A stretch of 64,000 nucleotides of DNA, from NCBI GenBank assembly GCA_944326135.1, contig CALVCU010000016.1:124001-188000 (forward strand), written 5' to 3'. The translations under genes were made by a program, and so were the position numbers. This DNA is from an uncultured Ligilactobacillus sp. Lineage in GTDB: Bacteria; Bacillota; Bacilli; Lactobacillales; Lactobacillaceae. Positions 19,467 through 29,423 of the stretch are shown in pieces (positions within the stretch are counted from its first letter, which is position 1; each line of letters begins with the position of its first letter). Under the pieces are notes generated by a model. It did not search any database. It saw only the letters and a list, made by a program, of their open reading frames with translations, and was not told the origin of the DNA.

Positions 19467-20174
19467 ATGAAAAACTTTTTTACAATAATTGGTGGCATGG
19501 GAACCATGGCAACCGAAAGTTATATTCATCAATTGAATAAACGAATTAAGGCTCATCAAGATCAAGATTATTTAAATTATATTTTGGTCAACCATGCGAC
19601 TGTTCCTGATCGAACAGCATACATTCTTGATGATTCAAAGCCAAGTCCATTTCCAGATTTAGCTGAAGATATCAAGCAACAAGCAAAATTAAAGCCAGAT
19701 TTTTTTACGCTTCCATGTAATACTGCTCATTATTTTTATGATGAATTGCAGAGTTTAACGAATATTCCAATTTTGCATATGCCACGTGAAGCAGTAAAAT
19801 CAATTGGAGTAAAATTTCCTACAGCAAAAAGAATAGGATTACTTGCAACTCATGGAACGATCGTTGATCATGTTTATGAGGATGAAATAAAAAAAGCTGG
19901 GTATGAATTTGTTAAGCCAACAGATGTAATTCAAGATAAGGTAAACCAATTAATTTACACTGATATTAAAGAAAAGGATTATGTTGATCGTCAATTATTT
20001 CATGGGTTAGTTAATACAATGGTTAATGAATTGAATTGTGATGTGGTTATTCTTGGATGTACAGAATTATCACTTGCTCAAGAGCGTGAACCAATTGATA
20101 ATTTACCAATTATTGATGGTCAAATAGTACTTGTTGAAAAAACTTTAGAAAAGGCTATAAAAATGCAAAAATAA
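19467..20174 (+). CDS. Aspartate racemase
   Basis: Cofactor-independent Asp/Glu racemase family, 235 residues. The two catalytic cysteines sit in LPCNTAH (Cys84) and LGCTELS (Cys198), the standard two-base pair. Placed directly after the D-aspartate ligase, it should turn L-Asp into D-Asp for the cross-bridge. A glutamate racemase role is less likely by context. Last gene of the unit, followed by a strong terminator. Confidence 0.9.
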   Translation: MKNFFTIIGGMGTMATESYIHQLNKRIKAHQDQDYLNYILVNHATVPDRTAYILDDSKPSPFPDLAEDIKQQAKLKPDFFTLPCNTAHYFYDELQSLTNIPILHMPREAVKSIGVKFPTAKRIGLLATHGTIVDHVYEDEIKKAGYEFVKPTDVIQDKVNQLIYTDIKEKDYVDRQLFHGLVNTMVNELNCDVVILGCTELSLAQEREPIDNLPIIDGQIVLVEKTLEKAIKMQK

Positions 20175-20206
20175 AAAAAGCAGACTTTTAAGTCTGCTTT
20201 TTTTTA
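20172..20206 (+). terminator. Bidirectional terminator, racemase / DUF4044
   Basis: Near-perfect palindrome AAAAAAAGCAGACTT / AAGTCTGCTTTTTTT. Flanking A- and T-runs let it serve both convergent genes. Confidence 0.85.
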
Positions 20207-20326
20207 TTACATGAAAGAACCAACAGATCCTAAAACAACAGCACCGATGGTAAAGATTAACATTAACCAAACAACTACCATTGTAATTTTTTGGAATGTA
20301 GATTTCTTTTCTTTTTTCTTTGCCAA
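20207..20326 (-). CDS. DUF4044 small membrane protein
   Basis: Tiny gene of 39 codons with a TTG start. The product begins MAKKKEKKSTFQKITMVVVW: a lysine-rich head, the conserved TFQKITMVVVWLML block and one transmembrane helix to the end, exactly the pattern of DUF4044 proteins of Lactobacillales. AAAGGATGA lies 9 bases before the TTG on the minus strand. Its stop abuts the bidirectional terminator. A consensus promoter containing a palindrome lies upstream. Function unknown; a single-pass membrane protein with a cytoplasmic basic head is inferred. Confidence 0.85.
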   Translation of the reverse strand: MAKKKEKKSTFQKITMVVVWLMLIFTIGAVVLGSVGSFM

Positions 20327-20359
20327 AATGAATCATCCTTTAATATTAATTACAAAGAT

Positions 20360-20389
20360 ACTATACATTTAATGTTCATTAAATGTCAA
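20360..20389 (-). promoter_or_regulatory. Promoter of DUF4044 with an embedded palindrome
   Basis: On the minus strand: TTGACA (20389-20384), 18-base spacer, TATAGT (20365-20360). The perfect inverted repeat CATTTAATG-TT-CATTAAATG (20366-20385) fills the spacer and enters the -35 box. A repressor bound there would block the polymerase. No regulator gene is near. Confidence 0.7.
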
Positions 20390-20408
20390 TTTAGTTTTTT
20401 TAGATAAA

Positions 20409-20437
20409 TTGAAAATTAAAATAATTATCTTTATAAT
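20409..20437 (+). promoter_or_regulatory. Promoter of the DUF3397 gene
   Basis: TTGAAA (20409-20414), exactly 17 bases, TATAAT (20432-20437); divergent from the DUF4044 promoter, whose palindrome lies 24 bases upstream. Confidence 0.75.
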
Positions 20438-20470
20438 AAGTAGAGAATATTTTTATAGACGAGGAATAGC

Positions 20471-20833
20471 ATGATAAAACAATGGTATATTCAACTAATA
20501 ATATTAGTTTTAGTTTGGATATTTTTGACATTTTTAAAAAACAAATTTTTGAAAAAAAGATATCCTAAATTTAAGAGATTAGACATTTTTAGTTTATTTT
20601 TACTTGTTGCAATTCATTTTCTTTCCCAAAATTTAATTGGAATTTCTATAATTCCGTTCATCGTTTGTGGATTGTCATTGTATGGATTAGCGATGACGAT
20701 TTTATATGCTATATTCGAAGGACAAATTATTTATAAGAAGTTTTTAATTAAATTTTGGCGTGTAGCAGATCTTGTAATTTTAGCACTATATTGTGTTTTA
20801 TTAATATTTAAGATTGCTTCTTTTTTTAATTAG
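20471..20833 (+). CDS. DUF3397 membrane protein
   Basis: Hydrophobic protein of 120 residues with four predicted transmembrane helices and a basic patch (KNKFLKKRYPKFKR) after the first. Length, topology and location just before mraZ match the DUF3397 family of lactobacilli. The function is unknown; the fixed link to the division cluster hints at an envelope role. Own promoter, GAGGAA ribosome site, and a terminator after it. Confidence 0.8.
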   Translation: MIKQWYIQLIILVLVWIFLTFLKNKFLKKRYPKFKRLDIFSLFLLVAIHFLSQNLIGISIIPFIVCGLSLYGLAMTILYAIFEGQIIYKKFLIKFWRVADLVILALYCVLLIFKIASFFN

Positions 20834-20849
20834 AATAGATTGATTTTAA

Positions 20850-20882
20850 GAAAACTATGACGTAAAAGTCATAGTTTTTTTA
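20850..20882 (+). terminator. Terminator after the DUF3397 gene
   Basis: Perfect 11-bp stem AAAACTATGAC / GTCATAGTTTT, 6-base loop and T-run; it isolates the gene from mraZ. Confidence 0.85.
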
Positions 20883-20940
20883 ATTTATTTAAGTAAATCT
20901 TATGTAAAAGCATTTTGTAATATAAATTTAAAAAAACATA

Positions 20941-20992
20941 AGTGGTTTTTGTTAATAACTAGGTGGTTGAAAGTGGGGGATTGTGGTAATAT
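20941..20992 (+). promoter_or_regulatory. mraZ promoter with GTGG repeats (probable MraZ operator)
   Basis: Extended -10 TGGTAATAT (20984-20992). GTGG occurs at 20942, 20963, 20973 and 20983, so spaced 21, 10 and 10 bases, on one face of the helix. MraZ is known to bind short direct repeats with one-turn spacing before its own gene. Binding here would cover the promoter and repress the cluster. Confidence 0.6.
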
Positions 20993-21027
20993 GTTTCATA
21001 GAGGTAATCTAAGGGTGGTGAAGACAC

Positions 21028-21459
21028 GTGTTCATGGGCGAATTTAAACATTCAATCGATACAAAAGGACGACTAATTATTCCAGCAAAATTTCGTGAAC
21101 AATTAGGCGCAAATTTTGTAATCACACGAGGACTTGATGGATGTTTATTTGTATACCCAATGGATGAGTGGCACACCTTAGAAGAAAAACTAAAAAAATT
21201 GCCTTTAAATAAGCGTGATGCACGTTCATTTGTACGTTTTTTCTACTCTGCAGCTACAGAAAGTGGTTTTGATAAGCAAGGAAGAATAAACTTGCCTAAA
21301 ACATTAAGAGAGCATGCAAAGTTAGATAAAAAATGTGTGGTTGTTGGTGTTTCTAACCGGATTGAAATTTGGTCTGAAGAACGCTGGGAATCATTTACAG
21401 ATGAAGCAGAAGAGAATTTTGATGAAATTGCAGAAAATATGATTGATTTTGAATTTTAA
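21028..21459 (+). CDS. mraZ: Transcriptional regulator MraZ
   Basis: AbrB-like DNA-binding protein of 143 residues and first gene of the main division cluster. Two MraZ repeats are visible, each with the DxxGR signature ([13 protein letters not shown] and [13 protein letters not shown]). It forms a ring-shaped oligomer that represses its own operon. The GTG at 21028 gives the canonical start MFMGEF; GGGTGG lies 10 bases upstream. rsmH follows at once. Confidence 0.96.
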   Translation: MFMGEFKHSIDTKGRLIIPAKFREQLGANFVITRGLDGCLFVYPMDEWHTLEEKLKKLPLNKRDARSFVRFFYSAATESGFDKQGRINLPKTLREHAKLDKKCVVVGVSNRIEIWSEERWESFTDEAEENFDEIAENMIDFEF

Positions 21460-21468
21460 GGAGTAATT

Positions 21469-22416
21469 ATGGCAGAGTTTAAGCATGTAACAGTTTTATT
21501 AAATGAAGCTGTTGAAAATTTACATATTAATCCTCATGGCATTTATGTTGATTGTACATTAGGCGGTGGGGGACATACTAAAAAAATACTTTCAATGCTT
21601 AATGATGATGGTCATCTTTATTCATTTGATCAAGATCAAACTGCGATTGACTATAATCAGAAACAACTATCAACTGAAATTGAAGCCGGTAAGTTGACTT
21701 TAATTAAATCAAATTTTCGTGATATTAAGGTTCAACTAGAGAAATTAGGCATATCAAAAGTTGATGGAATTGTGTATGATTTAGGGGTTTCTTCTCCGCA
21801 ATTTGATGTTGCAAGTAGAGGATTTAGTTATAAACTAGATGCACCTCTTGATATGAGAATGGATCAAACTCAATCTTTGACTGCAAAAGAAATAGTCAAT
21901 AAGTGGTCATTTAATGATTTAATGCGAATTTTCTCCCGATATGGAGAAGAGAAGTTTGCTAAATCTATTGCAAGAAAAATTGAACAACAGCGTGCACAAG
22001 CGCCAATTGAAACGACAACACAATTAGTTGAAATTATAAAATCAGCAATTCCTGCTCGAGCGAGAAGAAAGGGTGGGCATCCTGCTAAAAGAATATTTCA
22101 AGCATTGCGGATTGCAGTTAATGATGAATTATCTGCATTAGAGGAATCGTTGGAAAATGCTTTATCATTATTGAAAGTGGGAGGAAGGATTAGTGTAATA
22201 ACTTTTCAATCTTTAGAAGATCGATTAGTTAAAACGATGTTCAAAGAAAAAAGTACATTGCCTGATTTACCTCAAGGATTACCAATTATTCCGCAAAATA
22301 TTCAAGTTGATTTTCGTTTAGTAAATCGAAAACCAATTTTACCTTCAGAAGTAGAAATTAAGGAAAATCATCGGGCACACTCTGCGAAGTTGCGAGTTAT
22401 TGAACGAGTAAAATAG
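21469..22416 (+). CDS. rsmH: 16S rRNA m4C1402 methyltransferase RsmH
   Basis: SAM-dependent enzyme that N4-methylates C1402 in the decoding centre of 16S rRNA. SAM-binding motif [12 protein letters not shown] is near the N-terminus, and the conserved YDLGVSSPQ and KRIFQALRI blocks follow; 315 residues is normal. Standard second gene of the cluster (mraW). AAGGAG precedes the ATG. Confidence 0.97.
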   Translation: MAEFKHVTVLLNEAVENLHINPHGIYVDCTLGGGGHTKKILSMLNDDGHLYSFDQDQTAIDYNQKQLSTEIEAGKLTLIKSNFRDIKVQLEKLGISKVDGIVYDLGVSSPQFDVASRGFSYKLDAPLDMRMDQTQSLTAKEIVNKWSFNDLMRIFSRYGEEKFAKSIARKIEQQRAQAPIETTTQLVEIIKSAIPARARRKGGHPAKRIFQALRIAVNDELSALEESLENALSLLKVGGRISVITFQSLEDRLVKTMFKEKSTLPDLPQGLPIIPQNIQVDFRLVNRKPILPSEVEIKENHRAHSAKLRVIERVK

Positions 22417-22440
22417 GATAGATAAGGTTGTGAATTATAA

Positions 22441-22806
22441 ATGGCTCAAGTAGCACGTAAATACGTAAAACAAACTCAAGTAGAAACAGTAAATCAATCA
22501 CAAAATACAGCAACTGCATTAGAAATTCAAAAAAAGAAATTTAAAAGAAGAGAACGTTTAACAATCTGTGGATCATTTGCATGGATTGCTGTTCTTGGTT
22601 GTTTGACAATCGCATCTTCAACAAATGTCAATACAGCTCAAAATAAGCTACAAGATATCACTACTGAAATTTCAAACATGTCTAGTAAAAATTCAAACAT
22701 CAAACAAGAAGTTAGTGAATTATCAAGTCGTTCTCGTTTAACTGGAATTGCTAAAAAAGATGGATTATCATTAGATGAACAAAACACAAGGAATGTAACT
22801 AAATAA
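22441..22806 (+). CDS. ftsL: Division protein FtsL
   Basis: Small bitopic divisome protein of 121 residues: a basic cytoplasmic head (about 1-40), one transmembrane helix (about 41-62) and an external coiled coil. It works with DivIB and DivIC to activate FtsW-PBP septal synthesis. Sequence is weakly conserved; position between rsmH and the PBP gene decides the call. Its last base is shared with the next start (TAATG). Confidence 0.9.
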   Translation: MAQVARKYVKQTQVETVNQSQNTATALEIQKKKFKRRERLTICGSFAWIAVLGCLTIASSTNVNTAQNKLQDITTEISNMSSKNSNIKQEVSELSSRSRLTGIAKKDGLSLDEQNTRNVTK

Positions 22807-24956
22807 TGAATAATAACAAGCGCGAGATAGAAGAAAATACAAAAGATAGTAAAAATGTAGGAAAATTATTTTTCTTTATAGTTATTGGCTTTTTTGTATT
22901 AGTTATCCTCCGCTTTTTTTATGTTAGTAATTTTCACCATGCAAATGGCGTAAATTTAAGACAAAAAGTGGAGCAACTTTATGCTAAAAGAACTGAAGTA
23001 AAGGCTAAAAGAGGTACTATCTATGACGCCAATAAACAAGTAATTGCCGAAGATACTACAACATATTCGGTTTATGTTGTTTTATCTAAACAAGCACGTA
23101 CATATGATGGTAAACCTGCATATTTAAAAGATTCTGATAAAGATAAAGCAGCAAAAGTTTTAAGTGAAAATCTTGGAGCATCATATTCACAGATTAGAAA
23201 AACTCTTTCACCAAAGGACCCTAATATTTATCAAGTTGAGTTAGGTTCTGAAGGTAAAAATATTTCACTTGAAACCAAGAAACGAATTGAAGCAGCAAAT
23301 ATTTCAGGAATTGAGTTCACACCTTCTCAAGCCCGTTTATATCCTAATGGAACATTTGCTTCACATCTTATTGGAATTGCTGAAAGTGAAAATAATAAAC
23401 TTGTCGGGATTATGGGACTTGAAAAACAATATAATAAGGATCTATCTGGAAAAAATGGGGTTAAGAGTGAACAAACAGATGGGCAAGGAACAAAACTTCC
23501 ATGGACAAGTTCAGTTGCTAAAAAAGTGAAAAACGGTGACAACATTTATACAACTTTGGATAGTCATTTGCAAAACTATCTTGAAAATTTACTTACAAAA
23601 GCTCAAGAAACATATAAACCAAAAAGCATTAATGCAGTATTAATGAATGCAAAAACTGGGGAAATTATTGCAGCAAGTCAGCGACCAACGTTTAATGCAC
23701 AAACTAAAGTTGGAATTAATTCTGCTTGGACAAACAATTTAACAGAATCTACATATGAACCTGGTTCATGTATGAAAATTTTCTTAATGGCAGCAGCAAT
23801 AAATAGTGGAATTTATAATCCAAATGCTACATTTGAGTCTGGAAAATATAATATTGATGGTGCATATGTTTATGATTGGAAACGTTCAGGATGGGGAACT
23901 CTTACATATCGTCAAGCGTTTATCCGTTCTTCAAATGTCGGAATGGCACATTTAGAACAACAAATGGGTGCGAAAAGATGGCTTCGTTATTTGAAATCAT
24001 TTGGATTTTTAAAAGCTGTTAATTCACCTGGTTTAGGAAATGAAGCAAAAGGTTATATTGGATATGAATATCCAATTGATCAAGCAAATACAGCATATGG
24101 TCAAAGTATCGATGTTACAGTTATGCAAATGATGCAAGGTCTTACTGCGATTGCAAATAATGGTACAATGGTTCAACCTAGATTTATTAAAAAAATTGTA
24201 GATCCAAATAGTGGAAAAACAGTTTATAAATCTAAGAAAAAGGTTGTAGGCCATCCAATTACAGCATCAACTGCAAAACAAGTTAGAAGTATGATGCAAG
24301 ATGTAATAACTGATAAAGATGGTACTGGACAAGCATATAAGATAGATGGATATGATATTGGGGTTAAGACAGGTACAGCCCAAATAGCCAATTCTACTGG
24401 AAGCGGATATTTGACAGGAGAGAAGAATTATATCTTCTCAGTTGCTGGGATTGCTCCATTAAATGATCCTAAATATGTTTTATATATAACAATGCAACAA
24501 CCTGAGACCTTTGGAAGCGAAGGGTCAGCAACTAAAATGTTAGCAACTATTTTTAATCCAATGATGAAACAAACATTGCAAGATGACACTACTGGTGAGA
24601 ATGACTCATCTACAAATAAAGTGCCAAATGTTGAAGGATTAAGTGTTGAAACTGCACAAAAAGAATTGCAGAAGACAAACGCCGATGTGATTGTCTGTGG
24701 AAATGGTGTGAAGATAGATAAACAATCAGTTGCTGAAGGCCAAACTGTTTTAAGTGGATCAAAGATTATTTTGGTTACAAATGGGACAAAGACAATACCT
24801 GATTTAACAGGATGGTCTCGAAATGATGTGAAAACATTGGCAGATATGCTAGGAATCAAGGTTCATTTTGATGGATCTGGTTTTGTAAAATCACAAAGCA
24901 TTTCTGCAAATACAGTAGTTAAGAAAGATCAACAATTAAATATTGCATTGCAATAG
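22806..24956 (+). CDS. Septal penicillin-binding protein with PASTA domains
   Basis: Class B transpeptidase (PBP2x/PBP2B type), 716 residues. A cytoplasmic head and transmembrane helix (about 20-40) lead to a dimerisation domain and the transpeptidase domain with SxxK as SCMK (Ser321, Lys324), SxN as SSN and KTG as KTGTAQ. Two PASTA domains end the protein (about 600-716), as in PBP2x. It cross-links septal peptidoglycan together with FtsW. Start overlaps the ftsL stop by one base, so translation is coupled. Confidence 0.95.
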   Translation: MNNNKREIEENTKDSKNVGKLFFFIVIGFFVLVILRFFYVSNFHHANGVNLRQKVEQLYAKRTEVKAKRGTIYDANKQVIAEDTTTYSVYVVLSKQARTYDGKPAYLKDSDKDKAAKVLSENLGASYSQIRKTLSPKDPNIYQVELGSEGKNISLETKKRIEAANISGIEFTPSQARLYPNGTFASHLIGIAESENNKLVGIMGLEKQYNKDLSGKNGVKSEQTDGQGTKLPWTSSVAKKVKNGDNIYTTLDSHLQNYLENLLTKAQETYKPKSINAVLMNAKTGEIIAASQRPTFNAQTKVGINSAWTNNLTESTYEPGSCMKIFLMAAAINSGIYNPNATFESGKYNIDGAYVYDWKRSGWGTLTYRQAFIRSSNVGMAHLEQQMGAKRWLRYLKSFGFLKAVNSPGLGNEAKGYIGYEYPIDQANTAYGQSIDVTVMQMMQGLTAIANNGTMVQPRFIKKIVDPNSGKTVYKSKKKVVGHPITASTAKQVRSMMQDVITDKDGTGQAYKIDGYDIGVKTGTAQIANSTGSGYLTGEKNYIFSVAGIAPLNDPKYVLYITMQQPETFGSEGSATKMLATIFNPMMKQTLQDDTTGENDSSTNKVPNVEGLSVETAQKELQKTNADVIVCGNGVKIDKQSVAEGQTVLSGSKIILVTNGTKTIPDLTGWSRNDVKTLADMLGIKVHFDGSGFVKSQSISANTVVKKDQQLNIALQ

Positions 24957-24971
24957 ATAAGGAGAATTAAA

Positions 24972-25934
24972 ATGACTATAACAAAAATGCTAATTCCATT
25001 ATTAATGAGTATGGTATTAACAGCAGTCTGTTTACCAGTATTTATTAATTATGCACATAAAAAAAAGCAAGGACAAATGATTCGTGAAGAAGGACCTAAG
25101 TGGCATGAAAAAAAATCTGGAACTCCAACTATGGGTGGTTTCGTTTTTAACTTTGTGATTTTATTCACAGGTATTATGGTTTCATTAATGTACCATTGCT
25201 TAAATCCACAGATTTTAATTTTAAACTTTATTTTGATTCTTTATGGATTCCTTGGATTCTGGGATGATTCTATTAAATTATGGAAGAAACAAAATGAAGG
25301 CTTGAAACCATGGCAAAAATTAGCCGGTCAAATTGTAGGTGGAATAGTTTTCTTATTGGTTTATCACTTTGAAGGTTTGCCATTTTCCATTAATCTTTTT
25401 GGCTATGAAGTTAATTTAGGGTTCATTTTTGTCCTATTTGTTATTTTCTGGCTTGTTGGTTTTTCAAATGCTGTAAATTTAACTGATGGGATTGATGGAT
25501 TAGTTGCGGGCCAATCAATTATAGCATTTGGTGCATATGCAGTGATTGCATTTGCTCAACATCAATATGACGTATTAGTTTTTTGTTTAAGTGTAATTGG
25601 TGCTTTGATCGCATTTTTATTGTTCAATCACAAACCAGCTAAAATTTTTATGGGAGACATGGGTTCTCTTGCATTAGGTGGTGCATTAGCTGCCGTATCA
25701 ATTTTAGTTCATCATGCTTTATCATTACTTATTATTGGAATTATTTTTGTAATTGAAACATTAAGTGTAATTTTACAAGTAACTTCATTTAAGTTAACTG
25801 GTAAGAGAATTTTTAAAATGAGTCCAATTCATCATCATTTTGAAATGTGTGGATGGAATGAATGGAAAATTGATATTGTATTTTGGACGATTGGATTAAT
25901 TGCAGCTGCAATCTCAGTAATGTGTATATTATAA
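24972..25934 (+). CDS. mraY: Phospho-MurNAc-pentapeptide transferase MraY
   Basis: Ten-helix membrane enzyme that moves phospho-MurNAc-pentapeptide from UDP to undecaprenyl phosphate, making lipid I. Conserved pieces: GTPTMGG, the aspartate pair of [24 protein letters not shown] and the PIHHHFE loop that marks bacterial MraY. 320 residues. AAGGAG ribosome site 8 bases upstream; murD follows. Confidence 0.97.
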   Translation: MTITKMLIPLLMSMVLTAVCLPVFINYAHKKKQGQMIREEGPKWHEKKSGTPTMGGFVFNFVILFTGIMVSLMYHCLNPQILILNFILILYGFLGFWDDSIKLWKKQNEGLKPWQKLAGQIVGGIVFLLVYHFEGLPFSINLFGYEVNLGFIFVLFVIFWLVGFSNAVNLTDGIDGLVAGQSIIAFGAYAVIAFAQHQYDVLVFCLSVIGALIAFLLFNHKPAKIFMGDMGSLALGGALAAVSILVHHALSLLIIGIIFVIETLSVILQVTSFKLTGKRIFKMSPIHHHFEMCGWNEWKIDIVFWTIGLIAAAISVMCIL

Positions 25935-25953
25935 TTTAAGGAAGTTTTCTGGT

Positions 25954-27333
25954 ATGAAAAATATTGACACTTATCGTAATAAAAATGTTTTAGTTATTGG
26001 ATTAGGGAAAAGTGGAGTTAACTCAGCAAAATTACTTGTAAGATTAGGAAGTAATGTTACTGTCAATGATAAAAACGATAAACCTGATTTGAAACAAGTA
26101 GAAGAATTGGAAAAATTAGGAGTTAAAGTTGTTACTGGATCTCATCCATTATCTTTATTGGATAACACAGATATAGTAGTTAAAAATCCAGTTGTTCCTT
26201 ATAATAATCCTATAGTGCAAAAGGCGTTGGAAAATCATATTACAGTAATTACTGAACCAGAATTAGCATTTGAAATTTTAGATGCACAAATGATTGGTGT
26301 AACAGGAACCAATGGTAAAACAACAACAACCACTATGATTACTGAAATGTTGAATCATGGTAGAGTTAAAGGAAAAGCATACGCAGCTGGCAATATTGGA
26401 ATACCAAGCACAGAGATTGCGCAAAAAGCAACTAAAGATGATGTTATGGTAACAGAATTATCAAGCTTCCAATTAATGGGAATTACTAAATTACATCCAC
26501 ATATTGCGGTGATTACTAATATTTATGAAGCACATACTGATTGGCATGGATCACGAAAAAATTATGTTAAAGCAAAAGCACGAATTATGTTAAATCAGAC
26601 TGCTGATGATTATTTAGTAATTAATTGGGATAATGAGGAATGGCGCGAAATTAGTAAACAAAGTAAAGCAAAAGTTGTTCCATTTTCACGTAAAAAATTA
26701 AGTACAGATGGTGCATATCAAGATGGTGAATATTTGTACTATAAAGATGAAAAGATTATTAATGTTCATGATATTCGTGTCCCTGGTACACACAATATCG
26801 AAAATGCTTTAGCGGCAATTACAGTTGCTAAAATTATGGGACAAGATAATAATGAAATTATAACCGTCTTGAAGAACTTTACTGGTGTAAAACATCGTAC
26901 ACAGTATGTAACTTCAGTTGAAGGACGAAAGTTTTATAATGACTCTAAAGCAACGAATATGGAAGCTACAGAAAAGGCATTATCAGGATTTAAAGATAAT
27001 GTAATTTTACTTGCTGGTGGTTTAGACCGAGGATATGAATTTAATGATTTAGTTCCTGCGTTACAAGATCATGTAAAAGCATTGATCGTTTTTGGCGAAA
27101 CAGCACAATTATTAGAAAAAGCCGGAGAAAAAGCGGGTATTAAAAAAATTATTAAAACAAAAGATGTTGTGTCAGCAGTTCCAATTGCATACGATTTAAG
27201 TGAAAAACAAGACATCGTATTGTTATCACCAGCATGCGCAAGTTGGGATCAATGGCCAAATTTTGAAGTACGTGGAGATAAATTTATTGAAGCAGTTGAA
27301 AAATTAGAACAACAATTGGAGGAGAAAAAATGA
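25954..27333 (+). CDS. murD: UDP-MurNAc-L-Ala:D-Glu ligase MurD
   Basis: Cytoplasmic Mur ligase that adds D-glutamate to UDP-MurNAc-L-alanine. An N-terminal Rossmann domain (GLGKSG), ATP P-loop [10 protein letters not shown] and C-terminal DSKATN block are intact; 459 residues. The last 4 bases overlap murG (ATGA), indicating coupled translation. Confidence 0.97.
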   Translation: MKNIDTYRNKNVLVIGLGKSGVNSAKLLVRLGSNVTVNDKNDKPDLKQVEELEKLGVKVVTGSHPLSLLDNTDIVVKNPVVPYNNPIVQKALENHITVITEPELAFEILDAQMIGVTGTNGKTTTTTMITEMLNHGRVKGKAYAAGNIGIPSTEIAQKATKDDVMVTELSSFQLMGITKLHPHIAVITNIYEAHTDWHGSRKNYVKAKARIMLNQTADDYLVINWDNEEWREISKQSKAKVVPFSRKKLSTDGAYQDGEYLYYKDEKIINVHDIRVPGTHNIENALAAITVAKIMGQDNNEIITVLKNFTGVKHRTQYVTSVEGRKFYNDSKATNMEATEKALSGFKDNVILLAGGLDRGYEFNDLVPALQDHVKALIVFGETAQLLEKAGEKAGIKKIIKTKDVVSAVPIAYDLSEKQDIVLLSPACASWDQWPNFEVRGDKFIEAVEKLEQQLEEKK

Positions 27334-28418
27334 GACTACTAGTTTCTGGAGGCGGAACTGGCGGACATATTTATCCAGCCTTAGCACTAATTGAAGAAGC
27401 AAAGAAAAAAGATCCAACAACAGAAGTATTATATGTTGGCACTAAAAAGGGGCTAGAAAGTCAAATAGTCCCAGATGCTGGAATTGATTTTAAGACAATT
27501 GAAATTCAAGGATTTAAACGTTCTTTATCACTAGAAAACTTTAAAACAGTTTATTTATTTTTGAAAAGTATTAGTGATTCTAAAAAAATTATTAAAGAAT
27601 TTAAACCAGATATTGTAATCGGAACAGGAGGCTATGTATGTGGTTCTGTTGTTTATGCTGCATCTCGATTACATATTCCTACAGTTATTCATGAACAAAA
27701 TAGTGTAGCTGGTGTGACTAATAAATTTTTAAGTCACTTTACTAATAAAGTTGCAATTGCATTTGATGATGTTAGAAAGGATTTTCCAGATGAAAAGATT
27801 GTTTTTACTGGAAATCCTAGAGCGCAACAAGTGGCACATATGCAAAAGAAAAAACGCTTAGCGCAATATGGACTAAATGATGAACAACCAACGGTTTTGA
27901 TTTTTGGTGGTTCACGAGGTGCTGAAAAAATTAATCAGTCAGCACTTGAAGCAGCAAAAAACTTTACAGCTAAAAATTATCAAGTATTATTTGTTACAGG
28001 AAGAGTTCATTTTGATGAGATAATGAAGAAAGCTGAAAAAATGGATATTCCATCTAATATGGTAATTAAACCATATATTCCAAATATGCCTGAAATTTTA
28101 CCAGAAATAGATTTGATTGTAGGACGTGCAGGTGCTACAAGTTTGGCAGAAATTACAGCACTTGGGATTCCATCTATTCTTATTCCAAGTCCTTATGTTA
28201 CTGCAGATCATCAAACTAAAAATGCCATGAGTTTAGTTGAAAGAAATGCTGCTAAAATCATTAAAGAACAGGATTTAAATGGCGAATTGCTTTCAAAAAC
28301 AATTGATTCATTGATGACAAATGAAAATGAACGAGACGAAATGGCAAAAAATGCATACCAGATGGGTGTGCGAGATGCAGCTGATCAATTGTATAGTGTT
28401 TTGCAAGATTTAATTTAA
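27330..28418 (+). CDS. murG: Lipid II synthase MurG
   Basis: Peripheral membrane GT-B glycosyltransferase that adds GlcNAc to lipid I. Glycine-rich motif [11 protein letters not shown] is at the N-terminus, a second GGSRGAE starts the C-terminal domain, and [10 protein letters not shown] marks the UDP-GlcNAc site. 362 residues. Start overlaps the murD stop. Confidence 0.97.
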   Translation: MRLLVSGGGTGGHIYPALALIEEAKKKDPTTEVLYVGTKKGLESQIVPDAGIDFKTIEIQGFKRSLSLENFKTVYLFLKSISDSKKIIKEFKPDIVIGTGGYVCGSVVYAASRLHIPTVIHEQNSVAGVTNKFLSHFTNKVAIAFDDVRKDFPDEKIVFTGNPRAQQVAHMQKKKRLAQYGLNDEQPTVLIFGGSRGAEKINQSALEAAKNFTAKNYQVLFVTGRVHFDEIMKKAEKMDIPSNMVIKPYIPNMPEILPEIDLIVGRAGATSLAEITALGIPSILIPSPYVTADHQTKNAMSLVERNAAKIIKEQDLNGELLSKTIDSLMTNENERDEMAKNAYQMGVRDAADQLYSVLQDLI

Positions 28419-28448
28419 AAACAAAATGCAATATAAAGGGGCGAAGTG

Positions 28449-29294
28449 ATGCACAATTCGTTTAAAAAAATCAAAAAATCAAAAGAAGAGCTTACACCAT
28501 GGGAAAAAGCCCAAAAAAAACGTAAGCAACAAAAAAAGCGAAAAAATCATTCAAATGATTCAAGGTCTTTTGTAAAAAAATTACCTCAAACATATAAGCT
28601 TAGAAAACAACGATTAGCAAGAGGTACAGTTGCTTTGATTGCTATTTTTGGAATTATATTCCTGTCTTCTTTATTTTTTATTTTACCTTTTAGTCGTATT
28701 TTATCGGTTAAAGTAAATGCTGCAGATAAAGAAACACGAATTGCAATTGTTAAAGCTAGTGATCTACATTATTATGAGTCATTAATTGGTGTTTGGCCAC
28801 ATACAAGCCAAATTGAAGAACAAATTCATAAAAAAGTTCCTTCAGTAAAGAAAGCAACAATTAAGTATGAAGGAAGTCAAGTTATTATTGATATTCAAGA
28901 ATATCCAACAATTGGATATTTAATGAAAAACAATAAGTATTATAAATTGACTTCTTCGGGGATGGTGGATGAATATGGGACTGAATCTCCACACGGAAAC
29001 TATCCCGTCTTTTATAATTTTAAAAATAATGATGAATTAAAAGAAATGACAAAACAATATGATAAATTGGACAGCAATTTAAAAAGAGGAATTTCTGAAA
29101 TTCATTTAGATCCTACAAAAGCAGATCCGGGTAGGATTAAATTATATATGAATGATGGAAATCAAGTAATTGCTAAGACAGATACTTTTGCTGAAAAAAT
29201 GCAGTACTATCCTAGCATTGTTTCTAAGATGAATTATACCGGAGTAGTTGATCTTGAAGTTGGAGCATTTTCATATCCTTATGGAAAAAATTAA
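28449..29294 (+). CDS. divIB: Division protein DivIB/FtsQ
   Basis: Bitopic divisome protein, 281 residues. A very basic cytoplasmic tail (about 1-60, rich in KKRKQQKK), one transmembrane helix (about 61-82), then POTRA and beta domains outside. It stabilises FtsL and FtsB/DivIC at the septum. ATG at 28449 with AAAGGGG 8 bases upstream is better than the GTG one codon earlier. Standard position before ftsA. Confidence 0.93.
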   Translation: MHNSFKKIKKSKEELTPWEKAQKKRKQQKKRKNHSNDSRSFVKKLPQTYKLRKQRLARGTVALIAIFGIIFLSSLFFILPFSRILSVKVNAADKETRIAIVKASDLHYYESLIGVWPHTSQIEEQIHKKVPSVKKATIKYEGSQVIIDIQEYPTIGYLMKNNKYYKLTSSGMVDEYGTESPHGNYPVFYNFKNNDELKEMTKQYDKLDSNLKRGISEIHLDPTKADPGRIKLYMNDGNQVIAKTDTFAEKMQYYPSIVSKMNYTGVVDLEVGAFSYPYGKN

Positions 29295-29353
29295 TATTTA
29301 GGAAAAAAGGGCTCTAAATGCTTGATTCGCGGTAGTAAAAATTAGTGTTTGTG

Positions 29354-29362
29354 TGTTAAAAT
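29354..29362 (+). promoter_or_regulatory. Internal extended -10 promoter before ftsA
   Basis: TGTTAAAAT (29354-29362) in the only gap above 100 bases inside the dcw cluster. It probably gives extra ftsA-ftsZ transcription. The same nine bases occur before divIVA and as the second mreB element. Confidence 0.5.
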
Positions 29363-29423
29363 TTAAATATTAAGATATTTTTCTTGAAAGATAATTATAG
29401 AAACTGGATTGGAGGATTAAAAG

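Noticed and set aside
20145-20336. 63-codon minus-strand frame overlapping the DUF4044 gene
   Set aside because: Different frame from the DUF4044 reading, runs through the terminator and into the racemase gene; the TTG-start frame gives a recognisable family.
24428-24859. 143-codon open frame on the minus strand inside the PBP gene
   Set aside because: Fully antisense to a conserved transpeptidase/PASTA region, no ribosome site, cysteine- and proline-rich nonsense composition.
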